Of a stretch of DNA of 41,467 nt, positions 8,801 to 18,014 are shown one piece after another (position 1 is the stretch's first letter; each line of letters starts with the position of its first letter). Source of the stretch: Terribium retamae (GTDB lineage: Bacteria; Pseudomonadota; Alphaproteobacteria; Rhizobiales; Rhizobiaceae); assembly GCF_022347545.1 (NCBI RefSeq), contig NZ_JAKREW010000039.1:1-41467 (forward strand). The letters are read 5' to 3'. The notes under the pieces were generated by a model. It saw only the letters and a program-made list of their open reading frames with translations. It did no database searches and was not told the DNA's origin. A program made the translations under genes and the position numbers.

Positions 8801-11298
8801 ATACCGATCAGGTCGCCTTGCGAGCGCACCGCGAGGTTGAGCGAACGCTCGACGGCGCGGCCACCGGTCTCACGCATGCGCACCGTCACCTTGGCGTTCA
8901 CAAGTTTAGTGGTGGCCGGCAACTGGTCGATCGCGACCGGAAAGGTCGCCTTGCCATCGTCGCCCACCACCGGCAGGTCGGCCAGCGGTGTCACGGTCGG
9001 CTGTGCCGCCTGTTCGTCGGCGAGGCCGAAGGCAAAGCCCTTGAAGCGATCCCATTCGCGCGTCACCGATAGGGTCGTCTCGCCCTCGAGGGCCAGGCCG
9101 GCTGCCGGCGCGCCATAGAGGAAGCGGCCATCGACAGTGACGTTGGCGGTTTCGCCCTGACCGATCTCGGACTTGTCTGCGGTTAAGTCGAACTCGATAC
9201 GATCGGGCACGAAGTCCTCGACCAGGAACATATGCGTGGCCACCGCAGCCTGCTTGGGATCGGTGTGGATCGACACCGTCCAGGTGCCGCGCATGGCATT
9301 GGGTTCCAGCGCCAGGTCGACGGCATGGCCGCCGGCCGAGGTGCCATCGCTGACTATGCGGCGCGCCTCGACGCCATCGGGACGCGTGAAGATAAAGGTC
9401 AAAGGCAGGTTCTCAACCGCCTTCGAGGCATCGTCGCGGGCGAGTGCCTGCACGTGCACGTCTTCGCCGACGCGGTAGATGCCGCGTTCGGTCCATGCAT
9501 AGACGTCGAGCGCGCCCGGTGCCGCGCGACCGGCCACGCCACGGTCCGATAGATCGAAACCGGCCTTGGCCATGTCGAGGAACACGAAGTCCTGATCGCC
9601 TTGCTTTGCCATCAGCACCGCCGGCACCATACCGCCTTCGCCACGGGTGAGGCCCGGATTGAAGACGGCGCGGCCTTCGCCGTCCGTCGTGGCAGTGCCG
9701 AGGATTTCGTTGTTGCGGGCGAGCAAAGTAAGCTCCGCGCCCTGGATCGGCTTGGCGCTGCCCAGCGAGCGGGCGAAGACGTTGAGGCCGTCTTGGCCGG
9801 TGTAGGTCGAAAGGCCGATGTCGGAGACGACAAACCATTGCGTGGCACGCGAGTTGTATTCGTCGCTCTTGTCGTCCACCGGCTGCGCGGTGAGGATATA
9901 GACGCCGGGTTTGCGCTGCGGCAGCGCCTCATCAACCGGGAAGGACGTGGTCACTTCCTTGTTCAGGTCGCCGGTGATCTCCATGCGGCCTTCCCAGATC
10001 GGCTGACCCATCTGGTCCTTGATGTTGGAGAGGTCGTAGCCGTCGAGCTGTCGCAGGAACTGGTAGCCTGAGAGAAGCTGGGCCAGCGAGCGGTCGCCGA
10101 CACGGAAGAGCTTCATTTCGGCGGCGTTCATGTTGACGGTGACGACCGGGATGCCGCGGCGCACGCCGGACGGCAGTACGAAACTGTCGCCGGTGAAGCG
10201 GGCGGACGGCGCGCGATCCTGCACATAGATCGACAGGGTCACGGGAGCTGCCGTCACTTCACCGATGGCGGCGGGAATGCCGGCGCGGAAGACGACATCA
10301 TAATGCTGGCCGTGTTCGAGCCCTTCGGCGCAGATCTGCTTGTCCTTCGCCTCGACGGCCTTGGGCGCTTGCCCGCCGATGGTGACGAACTGCGCGTAAT
10401 CGACGCCGGTCTTGACCAGTTCCTCGGAGAATTGCGCGCAGATGCGAGGGCTGGAAGTGTCGGCGTCGACGGTGTGTTCGACGACACGGAAACCCTTGCG
10501 GGCCTTCAGGTCTTCATATTCGGAACGCACCGCCGCTGAATTTTCGAGCGCAAGGCTAGCCTCATAGGCCTGCAATGCCGGGCGATATTGATCGCGGCGA
10601 TCGAGCCCGCCAGCGAGCAGCGCCAGTGCTTCGGCGCGGGCACCCGCCGTGCGCGACAGCTTGTAGCCGAGATAGGCTGCCGAGGTGGCGTTGGATTGCA
10701 GCGTCGATTGATTGTCGCTGGAGACCTCCAGTGTTGCCAGGATCTCGCGCGCGAGTTTCGGCCACAGCGCTGCATCGTCCGGCATTACCGAAACCGCGGC
10801 TTCGTATTTCTGCATAGCGGTGCGATGATCGCCCGAGAGCGCCGACTGCTCGGCTTCCTGCTCTAAAGTGGTCAGGCCATCCGTGGGTTTGGTGTAACCC
10901 GGGCCGGTCAGGAAGTTGCGGTATTGCTGGGCTTGGTCGGCCATCCAGGCCGGAAAATAGCCGAGTTCCGCCGGGGCCCCGATGTCTGGAGCGGTGTCGA
11001 TGGTGACAACCTTGCCGCCGACAGCACCGGCAAAGGGTTTCAGCGTGTTGAAGTCGGACTTGAGGAAGCACCATTTCGCCTTGATGTTGTAGGTGAAGGC
11101 GCGGCAGGCCGAATCGCCGAGGCAGGTCGTCTTGCACTGATCGAGGGTGATGTTCTGCTCGGAACGCAGGTCGAATCCGAAATAATCGGAATTATCCGTT
11201 GTCACGATGCGCTTTGTATCCGCCGCTAGCGCGGCGCCAAAAGAAGCAAACAGAAAAAAGAAAAGAATCGGCAGAAAACGAGCCCCGCGCAATGCCAT
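5824..11298 (-). CDS. Bacterial alpha-2-macroglobulin with N-terminal PAN/Apple domain
   Basis: Large periplasmic protease-trap protein of the bacterial alpha-2-macroglobulin family, believed to guard the envelope against foreign proteases. The 1824-residue product has a Sec signal peptide (MALRGARFLPILFFFLFASF..., cleavage near AALA), a cysteine-rich PAN/Apple domain (about residues 25-100, DQCKTTCLGDSACRAFTYN), MG repeats, and the thioester motif CAEQ with Cys1376 (YPYGCAEQTTSRALP), then the thioester-domain helices and receptor-like C-terminal end. The start ATG at 11298-11296 follows AGGAGG. Unlike the E. coli lipoprotein there is no lipobox cysteine, so it is probably soluble or held otherwise. 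It is co-transcribed with pbpC downstream and divergent from tamA. Confidence 0.95.
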   Translation of the reverse strand: MALRGARFLPILFFFLFASFGAALAADTKRIVTTDNSDYFGFDLRSEQNITLDQCKTTCLGDSACRAFTYNIKAKWCFLKSDFNTLKPFAGAVGGKVVTIDTAPDIGAPAELGYFPAWMADQAQQYRNFLTGPGYTKPTDGLTTLEQEAEQSALSGDHRTAMQKYEAAVSVMPDDAALWPKLAREILATLEVSSDNQSTLQSNATSAAYLGYKLSRTAGARAEALALLAGGLDRRDQYRPALQAYEASLALENSAAVRSEYEDLKARKGFRVVEHTVDADTSSPRICAQFSEELVKTGVDYAQFVTIGGQAPKAVEAKDKQICAEGLEHGQHYDVVFRAGIPAAIGEVTAAPVTLSIYVQDRAPSARFTGDSFVLPSGVRRGIPVVTVNMNAAEMKLFRVGDRSLAQLLSGYQFLRQLDGYDLSNIKDQMGQPIWEGRMEITGDLNKEVTTSFPVDEALPQRKPGVYILTAQPVDDKSDEYNSRATQWFVVSDIGLSTYTGQDGLNVFARSLGSAKPIQGAELTLLARNNEILGTATTDGEGRAVFNPGLTRGEGGMVPAVLMAKQGDQDFVFLDMAKAGFDLSDRGVAGRAAPGALDVYAWTERGIYRVGEDVHVQALARDDASKAVENLPLTFIFTRPDGVEARRIVSDGTSAGGHAVDLALEPNAMRGTWTVSIHTDPKQAAVATHMFLVEDFVPDRIEFDLTADKSEIGQGETANVTVDGRFLYGAPAAGLALEGETTLSVTREWDRFKGFAFGLADEQAAQPTVTPLADLPVVGDDGKATFPVAIDQLPATTKLVNAKVTVRMRETGGRAVERSLNLAVRSQGDLIGIRPDFENDEVPQGGTAKFSLIAVDRDGNRKALAGAQWSLVKVERNYQWYRNGGSWAYEAVNLTKAVANGKVDIAADGEASVSLPVDWGRYRLEVETADPDGPASSYEFDGGWYVSATSTETPDGLEIALDKDDYAVGDTAKLKVSPHYAGELLVTIGADRLLKTFNVSIPRDGGTVDIPVTDDWGAGAYVTATLYRPGDAEQSRMPARAIGVKWLKIDPGARKLGVALSPPSKMEPRQTLSVPVSVTGVAPGSDAYVTVAAVDVGILNLTNYRAPDPENWFFGQRMMGLELRDLYGRLIDGSLGTTGKLRTGGDGNAMQSQGSPPTEKLVAFFSGIVKLDAEGKATVDFDLPQFNGTARVMAVAWTKEAVGHAVSDVIVRDPIVITAGLPRFLAPGDAATMRLDFANTDAPAGDYALAIETTGDITIGSEAVPAKLTLAEGKRQTLSVPLIGVSPSDATITVKLARDGGPSAEQTLFLPVRPAQLPVPVRLIVDLKNGASLRVDSELLAASTLQGSSVSVGVSQSAALDVPSLILSLDRYPYGCAEQTTSRALPLLYMSEMSKGYGIPDDPGLHDRVQEAIYRVLSYQASGGSFGLWGPGSGDLWLDSYVTDFLTRAREAKYDVPAQAISQALANLQNSLGYDQDVQDRGSQIAYALYVLARNKKASVGDLRYYADTKLEAFSSPMAVAQLAAALALYGDAQRSETTFQAALTLARNTKNYDWYRSDYGSAVRDAAAMLALAAESKPAPSVLPELVKQVERQRAAQRWTSTQDNAWMLLAARALKNGNDTIKLSINGQPHSGAYSTEMTGEALLDSPLTVANAGKNGLQAVVTTVAAPAQPLPAGGDGFTIERTYYTLDGNEANVSEAKQNERYVVVLKVTELNDWPQRVLITDLLPAGFEIDNPGLVSSAQLSNFSWLAQTNAAHLEFRNDRFVAAFDPATEDGDRTKTLAYVVRAVTPGVYAHPAASVEDMYRPQYSARTATGMMEVKAP

Positions 11299-11608
11299 CA
11301 CACCCTCCTGGCACCTGATCGTCCCCGGCATGTTCAAGCTTCGGCAAGGCTTGTCAACGCTCCCAGCGGCGTGCAAACCGCTGGTTGCAGACATCTTTTT
11401 GCCGGCCACTCGCCGGGACATCCTATCTAGGGCACAGATCACACAATTTTGCGACTGCACAAAAGGTGTGTATTCCAAGCCCGTTACAATTCGGACAATT
11501 GAACTGTGGCCGCATTGTGAGTTTACGAGGACTTCACACGTTCATTCCAATTTTAGCATTTGGGCGCATTGGGAGGACAGAGTCTGGATTCGAGGGCAGG
11601 TTGAGTTG
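11299..11608. promoter_or_regulatory. Divergent promoter region between alpha-2-macroglobulin and tamA
   Basis: About 310 bases without a gene, more AT-rich than the flanking genes, holding the 5' control regions of both transcripts. A short inverted repeat CAGCGG/CCGCTG lies near its left end, and TTGAAC followed 17 bases later by TTTACG (around 11500-11528) is a weak promoter candidate for tamA. No confident promoter or operator was found. The plus-strand frame of tamA stays open through it, but without a signal peptide or family similarity. Confidence 0.55.
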
Positions 11609-13537
11609 ATGCCTGTTGTGGTGAGGCGTTGTTGGCAGGAGGGCACGTCGTGGCGTGCGCTTTCGCGCGCCCTGCTTTTGGCCACGATCGGCGCCTCCGC
11701 TATCATGATCGAGGGGCGAAGCGCCTCGGCTTTCGAATTGTTCGGAATCAAGCTCTGGGGTTCCGAAGAGGAAACGGACGAGGCGATCACCGACCCCTTG
11801 CGCTACACGGTGACAATCGAGGCGCCGGACGCTGACGACGATCTGAAGGAAAAACTGGAGAATGTCTCCAGCCTGAAGAATGACGAGGAACGCCCGGTTT
11901 CCGGCTCGCTCGGGCTGATGACCAAGGCGCGCGGTGACCGCGAGCAGCTGGTCGCTGCGCTTTACGAGGATGCCCACTATGAAGGCGTCGTCGATATCGC
12001 CATTGCCGGCCAGTCACTGGACGATCTGCCGCCAGATGCCGAGTTCAAGGGGCCGCGGCCTATCCCAGTGACGATCACCGTGAGGCCCGGCCAGAAGTTC
12101 ACGCTCGGCGACATCCGTTTGAAGGGCGATGCCGCAGGCATGGCGAGCGCGGATTTTGGGCTGATCTCCGGTGGTGACGCGAGTTCCGGTGCCGTGCTGA
12201 AAGCCGAAGCGCGGCTTGTCAAGGCATTGAAAGATGAAGGCAGGCCACTTGCCAAGGTCACCGACCGCGAGGTCGTGGCCGACCACGACAATGGGCGGCT
12301 CGACGTGACGCTGACCGTCGAAGCCGGTCCGGTCGCGGGCATCGGCCAGACGACCGTCGAAGGCACCGAGGCGGTGGATCGCGAATTCACCGAATATATG
12401 ACGGGGCTGAAGCGCGGCGAGCGCTATTCGCCAAAGCAGATCGAGGATGCTCGCGATCGTCTGCTCGGCCTTGAAGTCTTCAACAGTGTCTCGTTGAAGG
12501 AAGGCGACAAGCTCGATGCCGACGGCAATATCCCGATCGACGTCGAGGTGAGCGAACGCAAGCCGCGTTATCTGGGCGTCGGCGGTACCTTCTCCAACAC
12601 CGATGGGCTCGGCCTGGAAGGCTATTGGGGCCACCGCAACCTGTTTGGCCGTGCAGAGAAACTGCGCATCGAGGGGGCGATCAGCGGCATCGGCGCCAAC
12701 GCCCTGGGCGAATTGAACTACAATGCCGGTATCATGTTCGAGAAGCCGGGCGTGGTCGGGCCTGCCTCGAAGTTCTTCGCCAATCTGAAAACGGTCTACG
12801 AACACCCCGATGCCTATGACCGCTTCTCGACCAAGGGCGGCGTGGGACTATCCTATGAGCTCGACAAGCGGCAGACGGTGTCGGCTGAGGTCTCGCTCGA
12901 TTATTCGAAGATCACCGACAGTTTCGGCAAGCATGACTACCTGATTGCCAGCGTGCCGCTGCAATACGTCTTTGACAATCGCGACAACAAACTGAACCCG
13001 AAGAGCGGTTTCAGGCTGCTTGCCTATGCCGAACCGAGCTATGACCTCCTGAACGGCGCCACGTTCGTGAAGCTGCGCGGCGAAGGCAGTGCCTATCAGG
13101 CCATCGACAGCGGTGGCCGTTTCGTGCTTGCCGGCCGCGCTGCAATCGGTTCGATTGTCGGTGCAGGCCTGCAGGACGTTCCGGCCGACCGGCGTTTCTA
13201 CGCAGGCGGCGGTGGTTCGGTGCGTGGTTATGCCTATCAGGGCATTGGTCCGAAGGACATAAACGGCCAGCCAATCGGCGGTTTGTCTTATTTCGAAACC
13301 TCGGCCGAAATGCGCATCGGCATCACCGACACAATCGGCATTGTACCGTTTGTCGACGCCGGTACTGTTTCCACCAAGCAGTTCCCCGATTTCTCCAACG
13401 TGAAGGTCGGCGCCGGTGTCGGTCTGCGCTACATCACGCCGTTCGGACCGCTGCGCATCGACGGCGCGATACCATTGAACAGGGAACCGGGCGACCCTCG
13501 CTTCGGCATCTATGCCGGCATCGGCCAGGCGTTCTGA
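11609..13537 (+). CDS. tamA: TamA-type outer-membrane protein of the Omp85 family
   Basis: Outer-membrane component of the translocation and assembly module. The 642-residue product has a signal peptide (hydrophobic core ALLLATIGASAIMIEG, cleavage near SASA about residue 43), POTRA domains in the periplasmic part (about 60-320) and a beta-barrel. The lid-lock motif VRGY is at 538-541 (GGGGSVRGYAYQGIGP), and the protein ends in phenylalanine (GIYAGIGQAF), the usual C-terminal signature of outer-membrane barrels. The ATG at 11609 was chosen because it begins the signal peptide; the frame continues upstream without one. Its ribosome binding site (GGCAGG) is modest. tamB starts four bases after its stop, so they form one operon. 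Length and neighbour argue against BamA (about 780 residues). Confidence 0.92.
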   Translation: MPVVVRRCWQEGTSWRALSRALLLATIGASAIMIEGRSASAFELFGIKLWGSEEETDEAITDPLRYTVTIEAPDADDDLKEKLENVSSLKNDEERPVSGSLGLMTKARGDREQLVAALYEDAHYEGVVDIAIAGQSLDDLPPDAEFKGPRPIPVTITVRPGQKFTLGDIRLKGDAAGMASADFGLISGGDASSGAVLKAEARLVKALKDEGRPLAKVTDREVVADHDNGRLDVTLTVEAGPVAGIGQTTVEGTEAVDREFTEYMTGLKRGERYSPKQIEDARDRLLGLEVFNSVSLKEGDKLDADGNIPIDVEVSERKPRYLGVGGTFSNTDGLGLEGYWGHRNLFGRAEKLRIEGAISGIGANALGELNYNAGIMFEKPGVVGPASKFFANLKTVYEHPDAYDRFSTKGGVGLSYELDKRQTVSAEVSLDYSKITDSFGKHDYLIASVPLQYVFDNRDNKLNPKSGFRLLAYAEPSYDLLNGATFVKLRGEGSAYQAIDSGGRFVLAGRAAIGSIVGAGLQDVPADRRFYAGGGGSVRGYAYQGIGPKDINGQPIGGLSYFETSAEMRIGITDTIGIVPFVDAGTVSTKQFPDFSNVKVGAGVGLRYITPFGPLRIDGAIPLNREPGDPRFGIYAGIGQAF

Positions 13538-13541
13538 CGGC

Positions 13542-16500
13542 ATGGCGAAATTGTTCAAACGGGTATTGCGGATCTTCCTCTACGTGGCGGCGGTGGTCAT
13601 CGCGGCAGCGCTAGGCGCCTTGATCGTGTTCACCACGACCGAGCGCGGCCGTGACAATCTCGCAGGCCTGATCTCGTCGATGGCCTCTTCACCTGAGAGC
13701 AAGGTGACGGTCGCCGGCATTGACGGCATCTGGTCGGGTGCGCTCAGGGTCGATCACGTTGTGCTGGAGGACAGCAAGGGTCCATGGCTGGTGCTGCGTC
13801 AGGTGGCGGTGGACTGGTCGCCGCTTGCATTGCTCACAAAGACATTCAGCGCAGACCGCGTCGCGGTCGGACGCATCGAGGCGGCACGGCTTCCGGTTTC
13901 CGAGGGCGAGCCGAAGCGCGATACCGAAGGTGGCGGTGGCCTGCCGGTGTCGCTCGACATCAAGGCGATCGATCTGCCCGACATCGCGCTTGGCGAAGCG
14001 CTGGCCGGCGCAGGAGTTGCGCAATTGGCTGCCAAAGGTTCTCTCAAGGCCGATGCTTCGCCGCTTGCGGTGGCGACCAAGTTCAATGTCGCGCGCAACG
14101 ATGGCAAGCAAGGCACTGTGGATGCGACCGTCGATTTCGCACCGGCCGACAACAAACTGGATCTCGACGTGAGGGCGTCGGAACCTGCAGGCGGTATTCT
14201 CGCCAATCTGCTGCAGCTGCCAGGTGATCCGGCGGTCGACATCGCCCTTGCCGGAAAAGGTTCGCTGGCAGACTGGAACGGTACCGGCAGCTTCAGTGTC
14301 GACGGCCAGGTGGTCACGCAACTGACTGGCCGCAATCAGCAGACTGAAAAGGGCAATCGCATCCAGGCGAAAGGTGAAGGCGATTTCGCCCGTTTCCTGC
14401 CTGAACGCTTCAAGCCGCTGCTCGCCGGCCAGACGGATTTTGCCTTCACCGGCACCGCCACCAAGACCGGCGGCGTAGAGATCGAGCAAGCGCAGATCAA
14501 CAGCAACGCCGTGCGCGGCACGGCCGCCGGCCACATCGATCCCAAGGGTGCCACAGACTTTTCGCTGCAGTTCAACTCGGTTGGCCCCACGCTGCCGCTG
14601 GCGCTCGGCAGCAAGGAAAGCCCGATCGACATCGAGATGAAATCTGCCTCACTGCGTGCCTTCGGCGAGGGCAGTGCGCCGATGGTCGACATCGGTGCCT
14701 CGCTGGCCAAGGTCACGACGACGGTTACCAAATTCGAGAATATCGACCTGACGATCCACTCCGACAATTTCGACGTTGCCAACCGTATCGGGCCGATGAC
14801 CGGCTCGCTGACCGTCGACAAGATCGGGCTGGACAATCCGACCATCGCTCCGCTCATCGCCGGCAAGATAAAGGCGGAAGTCGCCGGCAGCCTCGCTAAA
14901 GAAACCATCAACGTCGACAAGGGCTCGATCCGCTCGGATACGCTTATTGGCGATTTCAATGGCAAGATGGCCCTGGTCGACGGGTCGATCGAACTGAACG
15001 TCAAGGCGGACGCAGCCTCATCGGCATTGCCCGCCGCTGCGCGACCGGTACTTGGCGAACGCGCCGTCCTGTCGGCCGCGATCCGGCGCGACGCCAAGGG
15101 CACGGTAACGGCCGATTCCATCACATTGGAGTCCGGCGCCGTTTCCGCCAACGGCAGCGCCAGCCTCCACCAAGGCCAGATCGTTGCCGAGCTCAAGGGT
15201 GCGCTCGCCGACCTGTCGCTGCTGTCCAAGGAGGCCAAGGGCTCGATCGGCCTTTCGGTTACGGCCAAAGGTGTCATGGTCGCCCCTGATGTTTCGGTGT
15301 CGCTCAGTGGGGACAAGCTCGAGCTCGCAGGGCGTGAGATCACCGGATTGGGCCTTGCCGCAAATGGTCGGGCAGATGTCGCCAACCCCGCCGCCGACGT
15401 CGCATTGTCCGCCACGGTTGCTGGACAACCGCTTCAAGGCAAGGCGGTGTTGAAGACCGACAACGGTCAGCGTCGCGTCGACGCGCTGAAACTCTCTCTG
15501 GGCAATAACGGCATAGCCGGCGATCTCATTCTCGATGAGGCTTTCCTGCCGGAAGGGACGGTGACGATCGACCTGCCCGATATCGCACCGCTGGCGGCAT
15601 TGGCGCTGGAAAAGGCGGAAGGCGATGTGCGCGGCACCATCCGTTTCGCCAAACGTGACGGCGTGCCCGAAATGGCGTTGCAGGCCAAGGCCGGCATCAA
15701 GCGCGGCGATCTGGTTGCCAGGAATGTTGCCATCGATGCGCTGATCGCCAATTACGCGGCTGCCCCTGCCGTCTCCGGCACCGTGCGGGCCGACGCGGTT
15801 ACCTCCGGCACAACGACCGTTACCGGCATCGCCATCGATCTGAAACGTGACGGCGAATGGACCGGCTTTTCCGGCGGCGCGACGGTCAAGGATATTCCAG
15901 CCAAGGCGGTTGGCCGCGTGAAATCGACAGGCGGCGTGACCACGCTGGAACTCGCTTCCGGCCAGGCGGTGATCCGTGGCCTCAAGGCGGTGATCCCGGA
16001 ACCTTCGACCATTACCGTTGCCAATGGCACGACGACGATCCGCAAACTGGTGGTGGGTGTCGACAGCGGCCGCGCCACAATCACGGGCACTGCAGGCAAG
16101 GCTCTCGACATCGACGTCGCTTTGGCCAATCTGCCTGTGGCGGCGGCCAACTCGTTCTCGCCGGGGCTTGGAGCCGGCGGCACCGTGTCCGGCTCGGCCA
16201 AGGTCACAGGCACCAGTTCCGCGCCTTCTGTCACCTACAACATTAAGGCCAGCGGGCTTGGGGTCGCAGCGACACGCGATGCCGGCATAGGTGCAATCAA
16301 CGTCGCTTCGGGCGGCACTTTCGCGGCCAACAAACTCACCTTCAACGCCGATATCGGTGGTGGAGCCGGGCTGGCTCTAAAGGGTGGTGGCACCGTGACG
16401 ACCGCCGGTACGCCCAATCTGTCGGTGGATATCGCCGGCAACGTGCCCTTCGAACTGCTGGCGCGCAAGCTTGCGGAGCAGGGGATGTCGCTGACTGGCG

Positions 16501-17726
16501 GTGCAAATGTCTCGGTGCAGGTGCGCGGTCCGGCCAACAAACCTGTGATCGCCGGTTCGGTACGTTCATCGGGAGCCCGCGTTCTCGACGCCAAAACTGG
16601 ACTAGGCATCAAGGACATCACTCTCGATATCGGCATGGCCAATGGGGTGGCGACGATCAACCGGCTAACCGGCACGCTGTCGACCCGCGGCACGCTGTCG
16701 GCTGGCGGCACGGTTGGCATCGATGCAGCCCGAGGCTTTCCCGCTGACCTCTCGATCAAGCTGGTCGACGGCCGCTACACTGACGGCCGCATCGTGACGG
16801 CTAACCTTGGCGGTGACCTCACCATCAAGGGGCCGCTGGCCACCGCACCGGCAGTCTCGGGCACCATCAATCTTGGCAAGGTCGTCGTCACCGTGCCGGA
16901 ACGGTTGCCGACGTCGCTGTCGACTTTGAACATAAAACGTAAGGATGCGCCGGCGGCGGTGAGGGCGCAGGACAAGGCGCTGCGCCCCTCCGGCGCGAGC
17001 AGCGGCAGCGGAAAGGGAAGCGGCGGGTTGACGCTCGACATCACCGTCAATGCCCCCAACCAGATCTTCGTGATGGGACGCGGTCTCGATGCCGAACTCG
17101 GCGGCAACCTGCGCCTGACGGGTCCTGCCTCTGCGCCCCAAGCGGTGGGCGAATTCACGCTGCAGCGCGGGCGTCTTTCCATCCTCGGCAAGCGGCTGAC
17201 CTTCACCGAAGGCACACTGACCTTCTCAGGCTCGCTGGTGCCGTATCTCAACATGGTGGCTGAATCGACCGCGGGCGATGCGACCGTAACGATCACCGTC
17301 TCGGGAGAGGCGACCAATCCGAAGTTCTCATTCTCCTCGGTGCCGGCGCTGCCGGAGGATGAGGTGCTGGCACGGCTGATCTTCGGCCGATCCATGTCGA
17401 ACCTTTCGCCGCTGCAGATCGCTCAGCTTGCGGAGGCGGCAGCTCAGTTGAGCGGCGTAGGCGGCTCCACTTCACTTCTGGAGAAGCTGCGCGGCAAGCT
17501 GGGCGTCGACGATCTCGACATCACCACCGACGATCAGGGCGGAACGGCCGTGTCGGCCGGCAAATATCTGAACGATCGCACCTATCTTAACATCCAGAAG
17601 GGCGAGAAACCGGGCTCCGGCAGGGCGCGCATCGATTTCAACGTGGGTAAGGGCGTCAAGCTGCGCGGCGAAGCTTCGGATGATGGCGAAGCCAAGGGCG
17701 GCATCTTCTACGAGAAAGAGTACTAG
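13542..17726 (+). CDS. tamB: Translocation and assembly module protein TamB (DUF490)
   Basis: AsmA-like bridging protein that spans the periplasm from the inner membrane to TamA; family members are implicated in outer-membrane protein insertion and phospholipid transport. The 1394-residue protein has one N-terminal membrane segment (about residues 8-34, VLRIFLYVAAVVIAAALGALIV), a very long repetitive beta-strand region rich in Gly, Ala, Val and Thr that would form a hydrophobic-groove beta-taco, and the DUF490 C-terminal domain (about 1050-1394, with GRGLDAELGGNLRLTG and FGRSMSNLSPLQIAQLAEA). The ATG at 13542 follows the tamA stop by four bases; an earlier ATG at 13512 would overlap tamA. The length is normal for alphaproteobacterial TamB. 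Confidence 0.93.
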   Translation: MAKLFKRVLRIFLYVAAVVIAAALGALIVFTTTERGRDNLAGLISSMASSPESKVTVAGIDGIWSGALRVDHVVLEDSKGPWLVLRQVAVDWSPLALLTKTFSADRVAVGRIEAARLPVSEGEPKRDTEGGGGLPVSLDIKAIDLPDIALGEALAGAGVAQLAAKGSLKADASPLAVATKFNVARNDGKQGTVDATVDFAPADNKLDLDVRASEPAGGILANLLQLPGDPAVDIALAGKGSLADWNGTGSFSVDGQVVTQLTGRNQQTEKGNRIQAKGEGDFARFLPERFKPLLAGQTDFAFTGTATKTGGVEIEQAQINSNAVRGTAAGHIDPKGATDFSLQFNSVGPTLPLALGSKESPIDIEMKSASLRAFGEGSAPMVDIGASLAKVTTTVTKFENIDLTIHSDNFDVANRIGPMTGSLTVDKIGLDNPTIAPLIAGKIKAEVAGSLAKETINVDKGSIRSDTLIGDFNGKMALVDGSIELNVKADAASSALPAAARPVLGERAVLSAAIRRDAKGTVTADSITLESGAVSANGSASLHQGQIVAELKGALADLSLLSKEAKGSIGLSVTAKGVMVAPDVSVSLSGDKLELAGREITGLGLAANGRADVANPAADVALSATVAGQPLQGKAVLKTDNGQRRVDALKLSLGNNGIAGDLILDEAFLPEGTVTIDLPDIAPLAALALEKAEGDVRGTIRFAKRDGVPEMALQAKAGIKRGDLVARNVAIDALIANYAAAPAVSGTVRADAVTSGTTTVTGIAIDLKRDGEWTGFSGGATVKDIPAKAVGRVKSTGGVTTLELASGQAVIRGLKAVIPEPSTITVANGTTTIRKLVVGVDSGRATITGTAGKALDIDVALANLPVAAANSFSPGLGAGGTVSGSAKVTGTSSAPSVTYNIKASGLGVAATRDAGIGAINVASGGTFAANKLTFNADIGGGAGLALKGGGTVTTAGTPNLSVDIAGNVPFELLARKLAEQGMSLTGGANVSVQVRGPANKPVIAGSVRSSGARVLDAKTGLGIKDITLDIGMANGVATINRLTGTLSTRGTLSAGGTVGIDAARGFPADLSIKLVDGRYTDGRIVTANLGGDLTIKGPLATAPAVSGTINLGKVVVTVPERLPTSLSTLNIKRKDAPAAVRAQDKALRPSGASSGSGKGSGGLTLDITVNAPNQIFVMGRGLDAELGGNLRLTGPASAPQAVGEFTLQRGRLSILGKRLTFTEGTLTFSGSLVPYLNMVAESTAGDATVTITVSGEATNPKFSFSSVPALPEDEVLARLIFGRSMSNLSPLQIAQLAEAAAQLSGVGGSTSLLEKLRGKLGVDDLDITTDDQGGTAVSAGKYLNDRTYLNIQKGEKPGSGRARIDFNVGKGVKLRGEASDDGEAKGGIFYEKEY

Positions 17727-17859
17727 CGCGGTCCCGGCGCGACGCGTCAGGGTGGACCGACGATGCGGTTGAACTGGCGCTGCCACAGCATTGCCAATTG
17801 TATCATCACAGAAATGCACGCGGTTTATGCCGAACCGGTGGGCGTTCGTTTTTTGCCTT

Positions 17860-17893
17860 CGATAGCAAATTTCCGCCAAGATTGTCGCTATCG
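17860..17893. promoter_or_regulatory. Inverted repeat in the control region of the peptide-type ABC operon
   Basis: CGATAGC (17860-17866) and GCTATCG (17887-17893) form a perfect 7-base inverted repeat with a 20-base spacer, about 120 to 155 bases before the binding-protein gene. The surrounding 288-base gap is AT-rich and otherwise empty. It could be an upstream operator or activator site. Confidence 0.35.
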
Positions 17894-17942
17894 CGCCAGT
17901 TGCTCCCTTTTCAAAGTTGCACTCTTGCAATGAGTTCTCACA

Positions 17943-17982
17943 CTGACCGTTCTTTGACAATGGCGGTCAGGTGCGGAATGTT
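17943..17982 (+). promoter_or_regulatory. Promoter with flanking inverted repeat for the peptide-type ABC operon
   Basis: TTGACA (17954-17959) is a perfect -35 hexamer, followed after 17 bases by AATGTT (17977-17982), a poor -10. The -35 sits inside a perfect inverted repeat CTGACCG (17943-17949) / CGGTCAG (17964-17970), arms 21 bases apart centre to centre, two helical turns. A dimeric repressor bound there would cover the promoter. The regulator is not known. Confidence 0.5.
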
Positions 17983-18014
17983 AAAAGGCGAAAAGCCAAT
18001 AATGGGAGCTAGTC

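Noticed and set aside
11207..11608. An N-terminal extension of about 134 residues on TamA
   Set aside because: The open frame continues upstream but lacks a signal peptide, overlaps the alpha-2-macroglobulin start and its promoter, and the ATG at 11609 begins a proper signal peptide.
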